Counted from the first letter of the stretch, positions 17,802 to 26,632 are shown. The stretch: DNA of 64,000 nucleotides from Paraburkholderia graminis C4D1M (GCF_000172415.1 NZ_ABLD01000002.1:434001-498000); one strand, 5' to 3'. A program made the numbers and translations. Notes: generated by a model not told the origin, from the letters alone.

Positions 17802-18211
17802 CGGGGCCAATCCACTGCGGCTCGCTCGACGCGAGCCTGATCGCGCTTCTCGAGTTGCGCGCATCGCAAATCAACGGCTGTTTGCTGTGCGTTCAGCACG
17901 GCCTGCGCCTCGCGCTGCAAGCTGCCGTCGCCACATCGAAGATCGAGCATATCGGAAGCTGGCGGCGCGCCGATGTTTTCTGTCATGCGGAGAAGGCCGC
18001 GTTGGCCTGGACCGAACATCTTTCGGGTGTCAGCGAACAATCGGCGTCCGATGAAATCTGGTCGCGCATGCGGAAGTACTTCAACGAGACGCAAATCTCA
18101 GAGCTGTTCAGGTACTGGAGCAGCAGCGCATTGTGGTCGACCGGCGAGGTCATCCGTTGTTGCACCGCCGGTATCGCGGTCAATTCCGCTGTTCCCTGGC
18201 ACGTCCAATAG
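17798..18211 (+). CDS. Carboxymuconolactone decarboxylase / AhpD-like protein
   Basis: This 137-residue protein belongs to the CMD/AhpD family. It has the redox motif INGCLLCVQH with Cys28, Cys31 and His34, and the segments SWRRADVF and EKAALAWTE. It is shorter at the N-terminus than many relatives, which usually have about 20-30 more residues, and its C-terminus lacks the usual NAWNR. The GTG start overlaps the patatin stop (GTGA), so it is translationally coupled. CMD-family proteins are the hallmark genomic partners of ECF41 sigma factors, and an ECF41 gene lies two genes downstream. A role in thiol or peroxide chemistry is inferred. Confidence 0.87.
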   Translation: MTGPIHCGSLDASLIALLELRASQINGCLLCVQHGLRLALQAAVATSKIEHIGSWRRADVFCHAEKAALAWTEHLSGVSEQSASDEIWSRMRKYFNETQISELFRYWSSSALWSTGEVIRCCTAGIAVNSAVPWHVQ

Positions 18212-18241
18212 CACCCGGCCGTTCCCGGGTCAGGAGGCAAC

Positions 18242-19222
18242 GTGTTTTCCCATGAACTCATCGCGCAATACGGCGCGCTCGTCGTATTCCTGAGTGTGCT
18301 TGGCGCGTCACTCGGCCTGCCTGTGCCCGCTATGCCCACGTTGATTACCGTTGGCGCCAGCATCACGATTGCAACCGGTGCTCAGCAATCGGCAGTGTCG
18401 CATTTCGCGTCGACGTTAGGGGCTGCCGCGTTGGGCGGAGTGCTTGGCGATCTCGTCTGGTATGAAGGCGGAAGACGATTCGGCGAACGCACGCTTCGAA
18501 CGGTTTGTCTCTTATCGTCGTCGCGTGATAGTTGTGTGAGAAAAACCGAGCGGTTCTTTGGGCGCTGGGGCGTGCGAGTTCTGATCGTCGCCCGTTTCGT
18601 CCCCGGCCTGTCGCTCGTTGCAGTGCCGTTGTGCGGGGCAATGGCGGTCAGGTTGCGGTACTTCATCGCCTGCGATTGCGCCGGAGTGGCCTTGTGGGCT
18701 TCCATCGCGCTCGCTATCGGCGGAGCGTTCGCCGCGCAGATCGACCTGTTATTCGCGGTGATTTCGCATCTCGGCTGGCGGGCATTGGGTATCGTCGCAA
18801 GTGCACTCGCGCTGTATTGCTGCTATCGCTATTGCCGGCATCTCATGCTGTCCAAAGCGCTCGAAACGTCGCGGATCGATGCAGTGGAGTTGCACGGTTT
18901 GCTAACCGACGAACCGCGGCCGGTTATCTTCGACATTCGTTCTCCCGAGAGGCGGACGCTCGATCCGTTCGTCATTCCGGGCGCCGTATTCGCCGACGAA
19001 CGCGAATGCAGCGAGATAGTACGGGCGTACGACGCGAACCGGACATTCGTCATTTACTGCTCGTGCCCGGGAGAAGTGTCCGCTGCATGGATGGCTGGCC
19101 GTTTGCGGCGTGCCGGAATCAGCCTTGCATTGCCGCTGACCGGAGGCATCGACGCATGGCGCGACGCGGGTTTCAACGTTGCCCCTGTACCAGCAGCCGG
19201 CAGCGAGCGCCGTGCGCAGTAA
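18242..19222 (+). CDS. DedA (VTT)-family membrane protein fused to a rhodanese domain
   Basis: Residues about 1-205 form a DedA/VTT membrane domain with GDLVWYEGGRRFGE, FFGRWGVRVLIVARFVPG (the conserved GR...FxPG motif) and several membrane helices. Residues about 215-320 form a rhodanese domain: VIFDIRSPERR, IPGAVF and the active-site loop YCSCPGEVSAAW with a Cys in the catalytic position, ending GGIDAWRDAGF. It should sit in the inner membrane with the rhodanese domain on one face. The GTG start has AGGAGG upstream. The gene lies between the CMD gene and the sigma factor and may belong to that stress module. Confidence 0.92.
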   Translation: MFSHELIAQYGALVVFLSVLGASLGLPVPAMPTLITVGASITIATGAQQSAVSHFASTLGAAALGGVLGDLVWYEGGRRFGERTLRTVCLLSSSRDSCVRKTERFFGRWGVRVLIVARFVPGLSLVAVPLCGAMAVRLRYFIACDCAGVALWASIALAIGGAFAAQIDLLFAVISHLGWRALGIVASALALYCCYRYCRHLMLSKALETSRIDAVELHGLLTDEPRPVIFDIRSPERRTLDPFVIPGAVFADERECSEIVRAYDANRTFVIYCSCPGEVSAAWMAGRLRRAGISLALPLTGGIDAWRDAGFNVAPVPAAGSERRAQ

Positions 19223-19361
19223 AGATTGGCGGAGGTGTCGGATTTCATGACGGTATACTGATCGGCGCGAATGATCGCGCGGGCGTATGTGCGCGGTTTG
19301 GTCATGCGTTTCTGCCACGGAAACGCAATAGATCCCATGTACTGTGCACAAGGACCGCTCC

Positions 19362-20240
19362 ATGGACGACACCAGCGTTTTTGACAAGCTACGCCCGCGT
19401 TTGCAGGGCATTGCATATCGGATGCTGAGTTCGGTCGCAGAAGCGGAAGACGTGGTGCAGGACGTTTGGTTGCGCTGGCATTCGACCACACGGGAGACCA
19501 TCGAGAACGCGGAAGCGTGGCTTGTCGCCGTGACGACGCGGATCTCCATCGACCGTCTGCGCGCCGCGAAAATCCAGCGCGAGCATTACACCGGCATCTG
19601 GCTTCCTGAGCCGCACGTTACCGACTATCCGGCAACGCCGGAGCAGGCGAAGGAGCGCGCTGACGATGTGTCCGTCGCCTTTCTGATGCTGCTCGAACGG
19701 CTGAGTCCTGAAGCGCGCGCGGCCTTCCTGCTGCGCGAAGTATTCGATGCCGACTACGATGAAATAGCAAAAGCCATCGGCAAGAGCGAAGCGGCGTGCC
19801 GGCAACTGGTGAGCCGCGCGAAGGCGCAGTTGCGCGACGATCGTCCGCGCTACGTCGTGTCGCGGGAGACGCATCATCGGTTGCTGCAGACTTTTGCGCA
19901 CGCTTTGCAGCGCGGCGACTTTGCGGCGATCAATTCAATGCTTGCCGAAGATGCCGTGCTCATGGGCGATGGCGGCGGCCGGGTGCAGAGCTTTCCAAAA
20001 CCGATGGTGGGCGGGCGGCGCATCGCGCAGCTTTTTTATGCGGCTGCGCTTCGCTACAAAAGCAGACTGCGCGTCGAACTCATCGTCCTCAACAGCCAGG
20101 CGGCACTGTTGCGCTTTTTCGACGGCGCACTCGAATCGGCGCAAACGTATGAGACGGATGGCGAGCGCATTGTGCGCATTCAGGTGCAGCGAAATCCCGA
20201 CAAGCTGGCGCGCATCGCGGCCAGATTCGACGGCCGATGA
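19362..20240 (+). CDS. ECF41-type extracytoplasmic sigma factor (SigJ-like)
   Basis: This is a 292-residue ECF sigma factor. Region 2 lies at about residues 10-75 (AYRMLSSVAEAEDVVQDVWLRW) and region 4 at about 105-165 (LERLSPEARAAFLLREVF, YDEIAKAIGKSEAACRQLVSRAK). A SnoaL-like C-terminal extension lies at about 175-290. All three signatures described for ECF41 are present: WLPEP in the linker, DGGGR in the extension and NPDKL near the C-terminus. In this group the extension, not a membrane anti-sigma factor, controls activity. ATG 19362 with AAGGA upstream is chosen over 19344. A CMD partner gene lies at 17798. Confidence 0.96.
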   Translation: MDDTSVFDKLRPRLQGIAYRMLSSVAEAEDVVQDVWLRWHSTTRETIENAEAWLVAVTTRISIDRLRAAKIQREHYTGIWLPEPHVTDYPATPEQAKERADDVSVAFLMLLERLSPEARAAFLLREVFDADYDEIAKAIGKSEAACRQLVSRAKAQLRDDRPRYVVSRETHHRLLQTFAHALQRGDFAAINSMLAEDAVLMGDGGGRVQSFPKPMVGGRRIAQLFYAAALRYKSRLRVELIVLNSQAALLRFFDGALESAQTYETDGERIVRIQVQRNPDKLARIAARFDGR

Positions 20241-20406
20241 TTCGCGACCCCGCAAGGTCTGGACAACGTTCATACGATTAATTGCAATAGCAGCGAAATC
20301 GATGCCGCAACATCGCTGAACGGGAAGGGCGCGCCCGCCATCGCGTGGCTGAAACTTGCGGGCGGACTGGCAGATTGTCTATCCCAGCGGATTCGTGAGC
20401 CGGGTT

Positions 20407-20433
20407 TGTCACAGATGACCGGGTTAAAACGTC
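20407..20433 (+). promoter_or_regulatory. Candidate ECF41-dependent promoter upstream of the LysR gene
   Basis: TGTCACA (20407-20413), a 16-base spacer and CGTC (20430-20433) match the bipartite motif reported for ECF41 sigma factors. The predicted transcript would start near 20440, just upstream of the LysR ATG at 20469. I saw no equivalent spaced motif upstream of the sigma gene or the CMD gene. Confidence 0.65.
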
Positions 20434-20468
20434 TTGTCGAGTACGAAACCTTTAAATCGTGCCCGCCC

Positions 20469-21461
20469 ATGTCCGACGATCATTCCGCCCGCCCCTTGAC
20501 CGACAATTCGCTCGCGAGCAGCTTTGCCACGAGTTACGCCGGTGTCGTTTCGTTTCTCGCCGTGGCCAATGAAGGCAGCTTTGCCAAGGCGGGTGACCGC
20601 CTCGGCATTGGCCGCTCCGCCGTCAGCCGAAACGTGCAAAAGCTCGAAGCGCAGCTCGATGCGCGGCTTTTTCTGCGCACCACGCGCAGCACGTCGCTGA
20701 CCCGCGAAGGCGAACTGTTTTATCAGAACTGTCATCCGGGCGTCGAACGCATCGTGCAGGCGCTCGAGGACATGCGCGAATTGCGTAACGGACCGCCGCG
20801 CGGACATCTGCGTATCTGCTCGACACCCGGATTCGGCCGCAAGATCGTCGCGCCGCTGCTGCGCGGTTTTCGCTCGCGGTATCCGGACATAGCGCTCGAA
20901 CTGTTGCTGAACGATCGTCCTGCCGACTTCATCGCGGATCGCGTCGATGTCGGGTTTCGCGACGGGCGCATGGAAGACAGCGAGGTCGTGGCAAAGCAAC
21001 TGATACCCATGCAGATGATCGTCTGCGCGTCGCCCCAGTACGCGAAAAAACATGGGGTGCCGCGTCATGTCGACGATCTCGCCCAGCATCGGTGCATCAA
21101 CTTCCGCAGTGCGTCGGGGCGCGTAAGCGATTGGGAGTTCAAGGTCGATGGACTCATACAAAAGCAGTTGCCGCGAGCGCAGCACACCTTCAACGACATG
21201 GACCTCATCGTGCAGGCCGTGCTCGACGGCGAGGGCATCGCTCAATTGCCGGCCTATCAGGTCTGCGATCTGTTGCGGAAAGAGCGCCTGGTTTCCTGCC
21301 TCGCCCAATATGCGCCGGACGACCGCGGTCACTATGTCTGTTATCTCAGCCGCAAGCATTTGCCCGCCAGAATCCGCGTGTTCATCGACTACATGGCGGA
21401 ACAAACGCGCGCGCTCGACCTGCAATGCCTGAGCACCATGATGGCGGTGCCGGCGCTCTGA
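20469..21461 (+). CDS. LysR-family transcriptional regulator
   Basis: This 330-residue regulator has the LysR winged helix at about residues 23-82 (FLAVANEGSFAKAGDRLGIGRSAVSRNVQKLEAQL) and a periplasmic-binding-like effector domain (ICSTPGFGRKIVAPLL, DVGFRDGRMEDSEVV, HRCINFRSASGR). ATG 20469 is preferred because the candidate ECF41 promoter lies at 20407-20433; longer reading frames starting at 20406 or 20415 would begin inside that promoter. The Ohr-like gene follows 190 bases downstream on the same strand. The ligand is unknown. The C-terminal part is typical of the large CrgA/DsdC-like subgroup. Confidence 0.9.
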   Translation: MSDDHSARPLTDNSLASSFATSYAGVVSFLAVANEGSFAKAGDRLGIGRSAVSRNVQKLEAQLDARLFLRTTRSTSLTREGELFYQNCHPGVERIVQALEDMRELRNGPPRGHLRICSTPGFGRKIVAPLLRGFRSRYPDIALELLLNDRPADFIADRVDVGFRDGRMEDSEVVAKQLIPMQMIVCASPQYAKKHGVPRHVDDLAQHRCINFRSASGRVSDWEFKVDGLIQKQLPRAQHTFNDMDLIVQAVLDGEGIAQLPAYQVCDLLRKERLVSCLAQYAPDDRGHYVCYLSRKHLPARIRVFIDYMAEQTRALDLQCLSTMMAVPAL

Positions 21462-21652
21462 TTGGTGCTTTGGAGGCAACACGGTGCGTCGCCGCACAAG
21501 CCTTCCCGACGGGCGGCCGCGCACCTACGATGCACTCATACGCTGACGGCGCATCCACGCCGGTCCGGCGCACTACCTACAGAGTCGCGAACTCACGCGC
21601 ATGGTTCGACTGGTTGCGAGCCTCGGCGTGAGCCAACGGCTGTCGGACATAC

Positions 21653-22171
21653 ATGATGAGCCCTTTGCATCCGCCGCCCCTCACGCTGCTCGATAAGTAC
21701 TTCGGGCCAGACTTTCAGTCACTGTATTCGACGACCGTGACCGCCACGGGCGGCGAGACGAGTCATGGCCGGGCATCCGGCGTAGTCCAGTCGGACGACG
21801 GCCAACTCCACCTCGACTTGCGCCTGCCCGCAGCGCTCGGCGGCCCGGGCGGCGGGACGAATCCCGAGCAGTTGTTTGCCGCCGCCTATGCCGCATGCTT
21901 TCACGGCGCGTTGAACCTGCTCGCCGCCAAGGCGGAGATAGCGATCGTCGACGCGAAGGTGGAAGTGACGGTCGATTTCGGGCGGGACCCCGTCGATGGC
22001 CTGTTCAGGCTGATTGCGCAGGTCCGCATTCATTTGCCGGGCGTTGAGCCGGCCATTGCGGAAGCACTCGTGCGCGACACCGAACGTTTCTGTCCGTACG
22101 CGAAGATGGCGCGCGAGGGGATCGTGAGCGTCGTCGCACTCGCGCGGCCGGACAGCGTGCCAAAGCGGTAA
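21653..22171 (+). CDS. Ohr/OsmC-family organic hydroperoxide reductase-like protein
   Basis: This 172-residue protein has the Ohr fold and both redox cysteines: AACFHGALNLLA (about residue 82) and RFCPYAKMAR (about residue 146). LGGPGGGTNPEQLFAAAYAACF is the diagnostic Ohr segment. It should reduce organic hydroperoxides in the cytoplasm using dithiol reductants. Two adjacent ATGs (21653, 21656) are possible starts. A LysR regulator, not the usual MarR-type OhrR, lies upstream. The N-terminal 15 residues (PPPLTLLDKYFG) are longer than in minimal Ohr proteins. Confidence 0.9.
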   Translation: MMSPLHPPPLTLLDKYFGPDFQSLYSTTVTATGGETSHGRASGVVQSDDGQLHLDLRLPAALGGPGGGTNPEQLFAAAYAACFHGALNLLAAKAEIAIVDAKVEVTVDFGRDPVDGLFRLIAQVRIHLPGVEPAIAEALVRDTERFCPYAKMAREGIVSVVALARPDSVPKR

Positions 22172-22264
22172 GCCGGCAGCGTCAGCCCGCAGCCATGAGA
22201 CTCTAAAGCCAGAGGCGATGCATTGTGCAGGCGATCGCCGCTGCAAGTCGCAGGAGAACCGGAG

Positions 22265-22681
22265 ATGTGTGGACCCGACCCCTGGTCGCAAATTATCGGA
22301 CGGCTGAGCGCGCATTGGCATGAGACTGCATCGGCGGTTTGCGAGGCGTCGGGGCGCCGCAACCGACGCAGCCGCCCGTTGGCTGCGCATGCGGTGTTCA
22401 ACGGCCGCCTGCCTACGATTCGAAGCATCGAATGGCAAACCGACACGACGGTGCTCGTTTCGTGGAGCGACGCCACGCGCGGCAGCTATCTCGATCAGAC
22501 CTGGCGCGCCGGCTATGCGCGCGTCAGAGGTGTTTGCGCGCTGAGCGGCATGTCCGTCAAGCGGGGCGATGTGGTGTTCCGGCCGTTCCACCGCGGCACC
22601 GCACCGCCGTCGAATGCGCTCGAGATGATCCTGGCTTCGGTGCTGACGGGGTATGCGGAGAGGCTGCTTGTGCTGGGGTGA
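22265..22681 (+). CDS. DUF3331 domain-containing protein
   Basis: This is a 138-residue protein of the DUF3331 family, which I know mainly from Burkholderia-group genomes and which has no assigned function. The recognisable core is VSWSDATRGSYLDQTWR, then GVCALSGMSVKRGDVVFRP. The pattern CALSG...GD.VFRP resembles a small Cys-containing binding fold. There is no signal peptide. The start at ATG 22265 has AGGAGAACCGGAG upstream; longer reading frames lack such a site. It lies between the Ohr-like gene and the leuCDB operon, with no obvious link to either. Confidence 0.85.
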   Translation: MCGPDPWSQIIGRLSAHWHETASAVCEASGRRNRRSRPLAAHAVFNGRLPTIRSIEWQTDTTVLVSWSDATRGSYLDQTWRAGYARVRGVCALSGMSVKRGDVVFRPFHRGTAPPSNALEMILASVLTGYAERLLVLG

Positions 22682-22841
22682 TGTGTGCCGCGATCGGCGC
22701 TGCATCGTTCTATCCCGGCACCAGCGCCGGCACGAAACCTTGCCGGGTGCCGCCGATACAGGTATCGACACTACCACCCAACTCCCTGTTTTTTATCGCT
22801 TTTTTGCATGGTTGCGCGGCCCACGGCGTGACTTCGCGTGG

Positions 22842-22847
22842 CATAAT
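22842..22847 (+). promoter_or_regulatory. Possible -10 element for leuC
   Basis: CATAAT lies 45 bases before the leuC ATG in a 211-base gene-free stretch (22682-22891). No good -35 is seen at 16-18 bases, so this is tentative. I found no leucine-rich leader ORF in this stretch. Confidence 0.3.
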
Positions 22848-22891
22848 CGACCGACACAGTCAGCCCGCAGTCATTACTACCCCCGCATACC

Positions 22892-24301
22892 ATGGCACAG
22901 ACTCTCTACGACAAATTGTGGAACACGCACGTGATCCACACGGAAGAAGACGGCACGACGATTCTCTATATCGACCGTCACCTGCTGCACGAAGTCACCA
23001 GCCCACAAGCGTTCGAAGGCCTGAAGCTGGCCGAGCGTCCGGTGTGGCGCATCAGCGCGAATCTGGCCGTGTCGGATCACAACGTGCCGACCACCGACCG
23101 TAGCCACGGCATCGCCGATCCGGTGTCGAAGCTGCAGGTCGACACGCTCGATTCGAACTGCGACGCCTACGGCATCACGCAGTTCAAGATGAACGACCTG
23201 CGCCAGGGCATCGTGCATATCATCGGGCCGGAGCAGGGCGCCACGCTGCCGGGCATGACGATCGTATGCGGCGACTCGCATACGTCCACGCACGGCGCGT
23301 TCGGCGCGCTCGCGCATGGTATCGGCACGTCGGAAGTGGAACACGTGCTCGCCACGCAAACGCTCTTGCAGAAGAAAAGCAAGAGCATGCTGGTCAAGGT
23401 CGAAGGACCGCTGCCGCGCGGCTGCACGGCGAAAGACATCGTGCTCGCGATCATCGGCAAGATCGGCACGGCGGGCGGCACGGGCTACGCCATCGAATTC
23501 GGCGGCTCGACCATTCGCGCGCTCTCCATGGAAGGCCGCATGACGGTCTGCAACATGGCGATCGAAGCAGGCGCGCGCGCCGGCATGGTCGCTGTGGACG
23601 ACACCACGATCGAATACCTGAAAGGCCGTCCGTTCTCGCCCGAAGGCGCGGAGTGGGACATCGCAGTCGATTACTGGAAGCAGTTCAAGTCCGACGAAGG
23701 CGCACATTTCGACCGCGTGGTCGAACTGAACGCGGCCGACATCGTGCCGCAAGTCACGTGGGGCACGTCGCCGGAAATGGTCACGGCCGTGGACGGCCGC
23801 GTGCCCGATCCCGAGCGCGAGAAGGACCCGGGCAAGCGCGAGGCGATGGAGCGCGCGCTCAAATACATGGCGCTCGAACCGAATGCGCCGATCGAGTCCA
23901 TCAAGCCGGATAAAATCTTCATTGGGTCGTGTACCAACGCGCGCATTGAAGACATTCGCGCCGCGGCTTACGTCGTGAAGAAACTGGGCCGCCGCGTCGC
24001 GCCGAACATTCGCCTCGCGATGGTCGTGCCGGGCTCGGGTCTGGTGAAAGCGCAGGCCGAACGTGAAGGCCTCGACAAGGTGTTCACCGACGCCGGTTTC
24101 GAATGGCGCGAGCCGGGCTGCTCGATGTGCCTCGCGATGAACGCCGACCGGCTCGATCCGGGCGAGCGTTGCGCGTCCACGTCGAATCGTAATTTCGAAG
24201 GTCGTCAGGGCGCCGGTGGCCGTACCCATCTCGTGAGCCCCGCCATGGCCGCAGCCGCGGCTATCGAAGGGCATTTTGTCGATATTCGCAAGCTGGGATA
24301 A
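22892..24301 (+). CDS. leuC: 3-isopropylmalate dehydratase, large subunit
   Basis: LeuC with LeuD isomerises 2-isopropylmalate to 3-isopropylmalate in leucine synthesis. The 469-residue protein has the aconitase-fold [4Fe-4S] ligands: Cys in [14 protein letters not shown] (about residue 347) and the pair in [11 protein letters not shown] (about 407 and 410). It also has [32 protein letters not shown], standard for LeuC. It begins a leuC-entericidin-leuD-leuB cluster, all on the plus strand. Length and motifs are fully conventional, so function is near certain. Confidence 0.98.
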   Translation: MAQTLYDKLWNTHVIHTEEDGTTILYIDRHLLHEVTSPQAFEGLKLAERPVWRISANLAVSDHNVPTTDRSHGIADPVSKLQVDTLDSNCDAYGITQFKMNDLRQGIVHIIGPEQGATLPGMTIVCGDSHTSTHGAFGALAHGIGTSEVEHVLATQTLLQKKSKSMLVKVEGPLPRGCTAKDIVLAIIGKIGTAGGTGYAIEFGGSTIRALSMEGRMTVCNMAIEAGARAGMVAVDDTTIEYLKGRPFSPEGAEWDIAVDYWKQFKSDEGAHFDRVVELNAADIVPQVTWGTSPEMVTAVDGRVPDPEREKDPGKREAMERALKYMALEPNAPIESIKPDKIFIGSCTNARIEDIRAAAYVVKKLGRRVAPNIRLAMVVPGSGLVKAQAEREGLDKVFTDAGFEWREPGCSMCLAMNADRLDPGERCASTSNRNFEGRQGAGGRTHLVSPAMAAAAAIEGHFVDIRKLG

Positions 24302-24306
24302 ATCGC

Positions 24307-24465
24307 ATGATGAAGAACATGAATCGCACTACTCTACTGCGCCGCTTCGCGCTCGGTACTCTGGCTGGGTTGCTGCTCGGCCTGGCCGGCTGCAACACGG
24401 TGCACGGATTTGGGCAGGACATGTCGCACCTCGGCAATTCGATCAGCAATCACGCTGAGAAATAA
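24307..24465 (+). CDS. Entericidin-like small lipoprotein
   Basis: This is a 52-residue protein. After basic RTTLLRRF comes a hydrophobic stretch LALGTLAGLLLGL and the lipobox LAGC, so the mature part should be a short lipid-anchored peptide (CNTVHGFGQDMSHLGNSISNHAEK). The NTVxGxGxDhxxhGxxI pattern is that of entericidin A/B proteins, which are amphipathic envelope lipoproteins. Two adjacent ATGs (24307, 24310) are possible. It is embedded between leuC and leuD, five bases after the leuC stop, and so is probably co-expressed with leucine genes. Confidence 0.9.
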   Translation: MMKNMNRTTLLRRFALGTLAGLLLGLAGCNTVHGFGQDMSHLGNSISNHAEK

Positions 24466-24551
24466 CCGGTTTTTGATTTTTTGCCGGCGACGCAGCGAGC
24501 GGCTTTCGTGCCGCCACGCGCATCGCCGGTCCTGAAACAGGCGCAAGCGTC

Positions 24552-25205
24552 ATGGATAAATTCATCGTACACACCGGCGTCGTGGCGCCGCTCGATCGCG
24601 AGAACGTCGACACGGACGCGATTATTCCCAAGCAATTCCTCAAGTCGATCAAGCGCACGGGCTTCGGTCCGAACGCGTTCGACGAGTGGCGTTACCTCGA
24701 CCACGGCGAGCCGGGTCAGGACAATTCGAAGCGTCCGCTGAATCCCGACTTCGTGCTGAACCAGCCGCGTTATCAAGGCGCGTCGGTGCTGCTCGCGCGC
24801 AAGAACTTCGGCTGCGGCAGCTCGCGCGAACACGCGCCGTGGGCGCTTCAGCAATACGGCTTCCGCGCGATCATCGCGCCGAGTTTCGCCGACATTTTCT
24901 ATAACAACTGCTTCAAGAACGGCCTGTTGCCGATCGTGCTGACCGAGCAGCAAGTCGATCACCTGTTCAACGAGACGTATGCGTTCAACGGCTTTCAGTT
25001 GACTATCGACCTCGACAAGCAGGTCGTGCGCACGGCGGACGGCGGCACCGAGTATCCGTTCGAAGTGGCGGCATTCCGCAAATACTGTTTGCTGAACGGT
25101 TTCGACGACATTGGCCTCACGCTGCGTCACGCCGACAAGATCCGCCAGTTCGAAGCCGAACGCATCGCGAAGCAGCCGTGGCTCGCTCACCGCATCGTCG
25201 GATAA
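24552..25205 (+). CDS. leuD: 3-isopropylmalate dehydratase, small subunit
   Basis: This is the swivelling small subunit of isopropylmalate isomerase, 217 residues. Typical segments are [21 protein letters not shown] near the N-terminus, [15 protein letters not shown] (about residues 83-97) and [21 protein letters not shown]. It works with LeuC in the cytoplasm. ATG 24552 is the conventional start for the family ([14 protein letters not shown]). It lies 37 bases before leuB. Nothing unusual was seen. Confidence 0.98.
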   Translation: MDKFIVHTGVVAPLDRENVDTDAIIPKQFLKSIKRTGFGPNAFDEWRYLDHGEPGQDNSKRPLNPDFVLNQPRYQGASVLLARKNFGCGSSREHAPWALQQYGFRAIIAPSFADIFYNNCFKNGLLPIVLTEQQVDHLFNETYAFNGFQLTIDLDKQVVRTADGGTEYPFEVAAFRKYCLLNGFDDIGLTLRHADKIRQFEAERIAKQPWLAHRIVG

Positions 25206-25242
25206 GACTCGAAGTCTCGAAGAAAATCACCAAGGAATTCGC

Positions 25243-26310
25243 ATGAAGATCGCAGTGTTGCCGGGCGACGGCATCGGCCCCGAAATCGTCAAGGAGGCCG
25301 TCAAGGTTCTCAACGTGCTCGGCGAAAAGTTCGAACTGGAAGAAGCGCCGGTTGGCGGCGCGGGCTACGAGGCGAAGGGTCATCCGCTGCCCGATTCGAC
25401 ACTCGCGCTCGCGAAGGAAGCCGACGCGATCCTGTTCGGCGCCGTCGGCGACTGGAAATACGACAAGCTCGAACGCGCGCTGCGCCCGGAGCAGGCCATT
25501 CTCGGCCTGCGCAAGCATCTGCAACTGTTCGCGAACTTCCGCCCGGCCATCTGCTATCCGCAATTGACCGGCGCTTCGTCGCTGAAAGAAGAGATCGTTT
25601 CGGGTCTCGACATCCTGATCGTGCGCGAACTGAACGGCGACATTTACTTCGGCGCGCCGCGCGGCGTGCGTGAAGCGCCGGACGGTCTTTTTGCGGGCGC
25701 GAAGGAAGGCTTCGACACCATGCGTTATTCGGAGCCCGAAGTGCGCCGCATCGCGCACGTCGCGTTTCGGGCAGCGCAAAAGCGCGGCAAGAAGCTGACG
25801 TCGGTGGATAAAGCCAATGTGTTGGAAACGTCGCAGTTCTGGAAAGACGTGATGATCGACGTCTCCAAGGAATACGCGGACGTCGAGTTGTCGCACATGT
25901 ATGTCGACAATGCCGCGATGCAGCTCGTGAAGGCGCCCAAGTCATTCGACGTGATCGTGACCGGCAACATGTTCGGCGACATTCTCTCCGACGAAGCCGC
26001 CATGCTCACGGGTTCGATCGGGATGCTGCCGTCGGCCTCGCTCGACAAGAACAACAAGGGCTTGTACGAGCCGTCGCACGGTTCCGCGCCGGACATCGCC
26101 GGCAAGGGCGTGGCGAATCCGCTCGCGACGATTCTGTCGGCTGCCATGATGCTGCGTTATTCGCTGAACAAGGCGGAGCAGGCCGACCGCATCGAAAACG
26201 CGGTCAAGAAGGTGCTCGAACAGGGCTACCGCACTGGCGACATTCTCACGCCGGGTTGCAAGCAGGTCGGCACGGTGGCGATGGGCGACGCAGTGGTCGC
26301 AGCACTGTAA
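25243..26310 (+). CDS. leuB: 3-isopropylmalate dehydrogenase
   Basis: LeuB oxidatively decarboxylates 3-isopropylmalate with NAD. The 355-residue protein begins [16 protein letters not shown] and has [18 protein letters not shown], the metal-binding VDNAAMQL and [15 protein letters not shown], and the NAD-site [20 protein letters not shown] 25243 is chosen because the family starts there and CAAGGAATTC precedes it; the longer in-frame region upstream overlaps leuD and is not expected. It closes the leu cluster. The next gene, asd, has its own leader region. Confidence 0.98.
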   Translation: MKIAVLPGDGIGPEIVKEAVKVLNVLGEKFELEEAPVGGAGYEAKGHPLPDSTLALAKEADAILFGAVGDWKYDKLERALRPEQAILGLRKHLQLFANFRPAICYPQLTGASSLKEEIVSGLDILIVRELNGDIYFGAPRGVREAPDGLFAGAKEGFDTMRYSEPEVRRIAHVAFRAAQKRGKKLTSVDKANVLETSQFWKDVMIDVSKEYADVELSHMYVDNAAMQLVKAPKSFDVIVTGNMFGDILSDEAAMLTGSIGMLPSASLDKNNKGLYEPSHGSAPDIAGKGVANPLATILSAAMMLRYSLNKAEQADRIENAVKKVLEQGYRTGDILTPGCKQVGTVAMGDAVVAAL

Positions 26311-26395
26311 AAGAGGCTCGTGCATGTGGGGCGTAGATGGCCGCGCCCCGCGTTCAAGTCGGCGGTAATCAGGTCGTTAAAATGATCTTTAATAC

Positions 26396-26424
26396 GCGAA
26401 TCGGCCTGCAACAGGCCGATTCGT
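26396..26424 (+). terminator. Strong hairpin between leuB and asd
   Basis: CGAATCGGCCT and AGGCCGATTCG form a perfect 11-bp stem with a 5-base loop. No T-run follows, so it is either an atypical terminator of the leu transcript or an mRNA-stabilising hairpin. Apart from this hairpin I see nothing else in 26311-26475. Confidence 0.45.
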
Positions 26425-26481
26425 GCGTGTAATACGGGCGGCAGCGACGGTTAGGGACGTCGCCGGATTCCGGTTTTCGTG

Positions 26482-26494
26482 TATATTGTAGCGA
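26482..26494 (+). promoter_or_regulatory. Putative -10 box giving a leaderless start
   Basis: TATATT (26482-26487) ends six bases before the ATG at 26494, so transcription would be expected to start at or next to the A of that ATG. No convincing -35 box is visible at the usual spacing. Confidence 0.45.
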
Positions 26495-26622
26495 TGGCAC
26501 AGATGGCTCAAATCTCCTCGATTTCGAAACTGCACGGCAAAACGGCCCGTGTGGTTGAGCTCGCCATTACCACCAAAGCGCTGATTAAAACGATTACCCC
26601 GAAAACGATCACGAAACGCTGA
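26494..26622 (+). CDS. Small Thr/Ile/Lys-rich ORF, candidate asd leader peptide
   Basis: This is a 42-codon ORF ending in TGA 84 bases before the asd start. It was too short for routine gene calling. There is no ribosome-binding site, but a TATATT box places the transcript start at the ATG, so leaderless translation is possible. Residues 25-41 (ITTKALIKTITPKTITK) contain six Thr, four Ile and four Lys. These are end products of the aspartate pathway that asd feeds. This composition recalls the thr operon leader peptide of enterobacteria, rich in Thr and Ile. Two competing hairpins follow. I do not recognise it as a known protein. Confidence 0.55.
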   Translation: MAQMAQISSISKLHGKTARVVELAITTKALIKTITPKTITKR

Positions 26623-26632
26623 TCGTCCGTCG

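Noticed and set aside
21462..21652. Possible small gene between the LysR and Ohr-like genes
   Set aside because: The open frames are short, overlap coding ends and have no ribosome-binding site; nothing supportable was seen in this interval.
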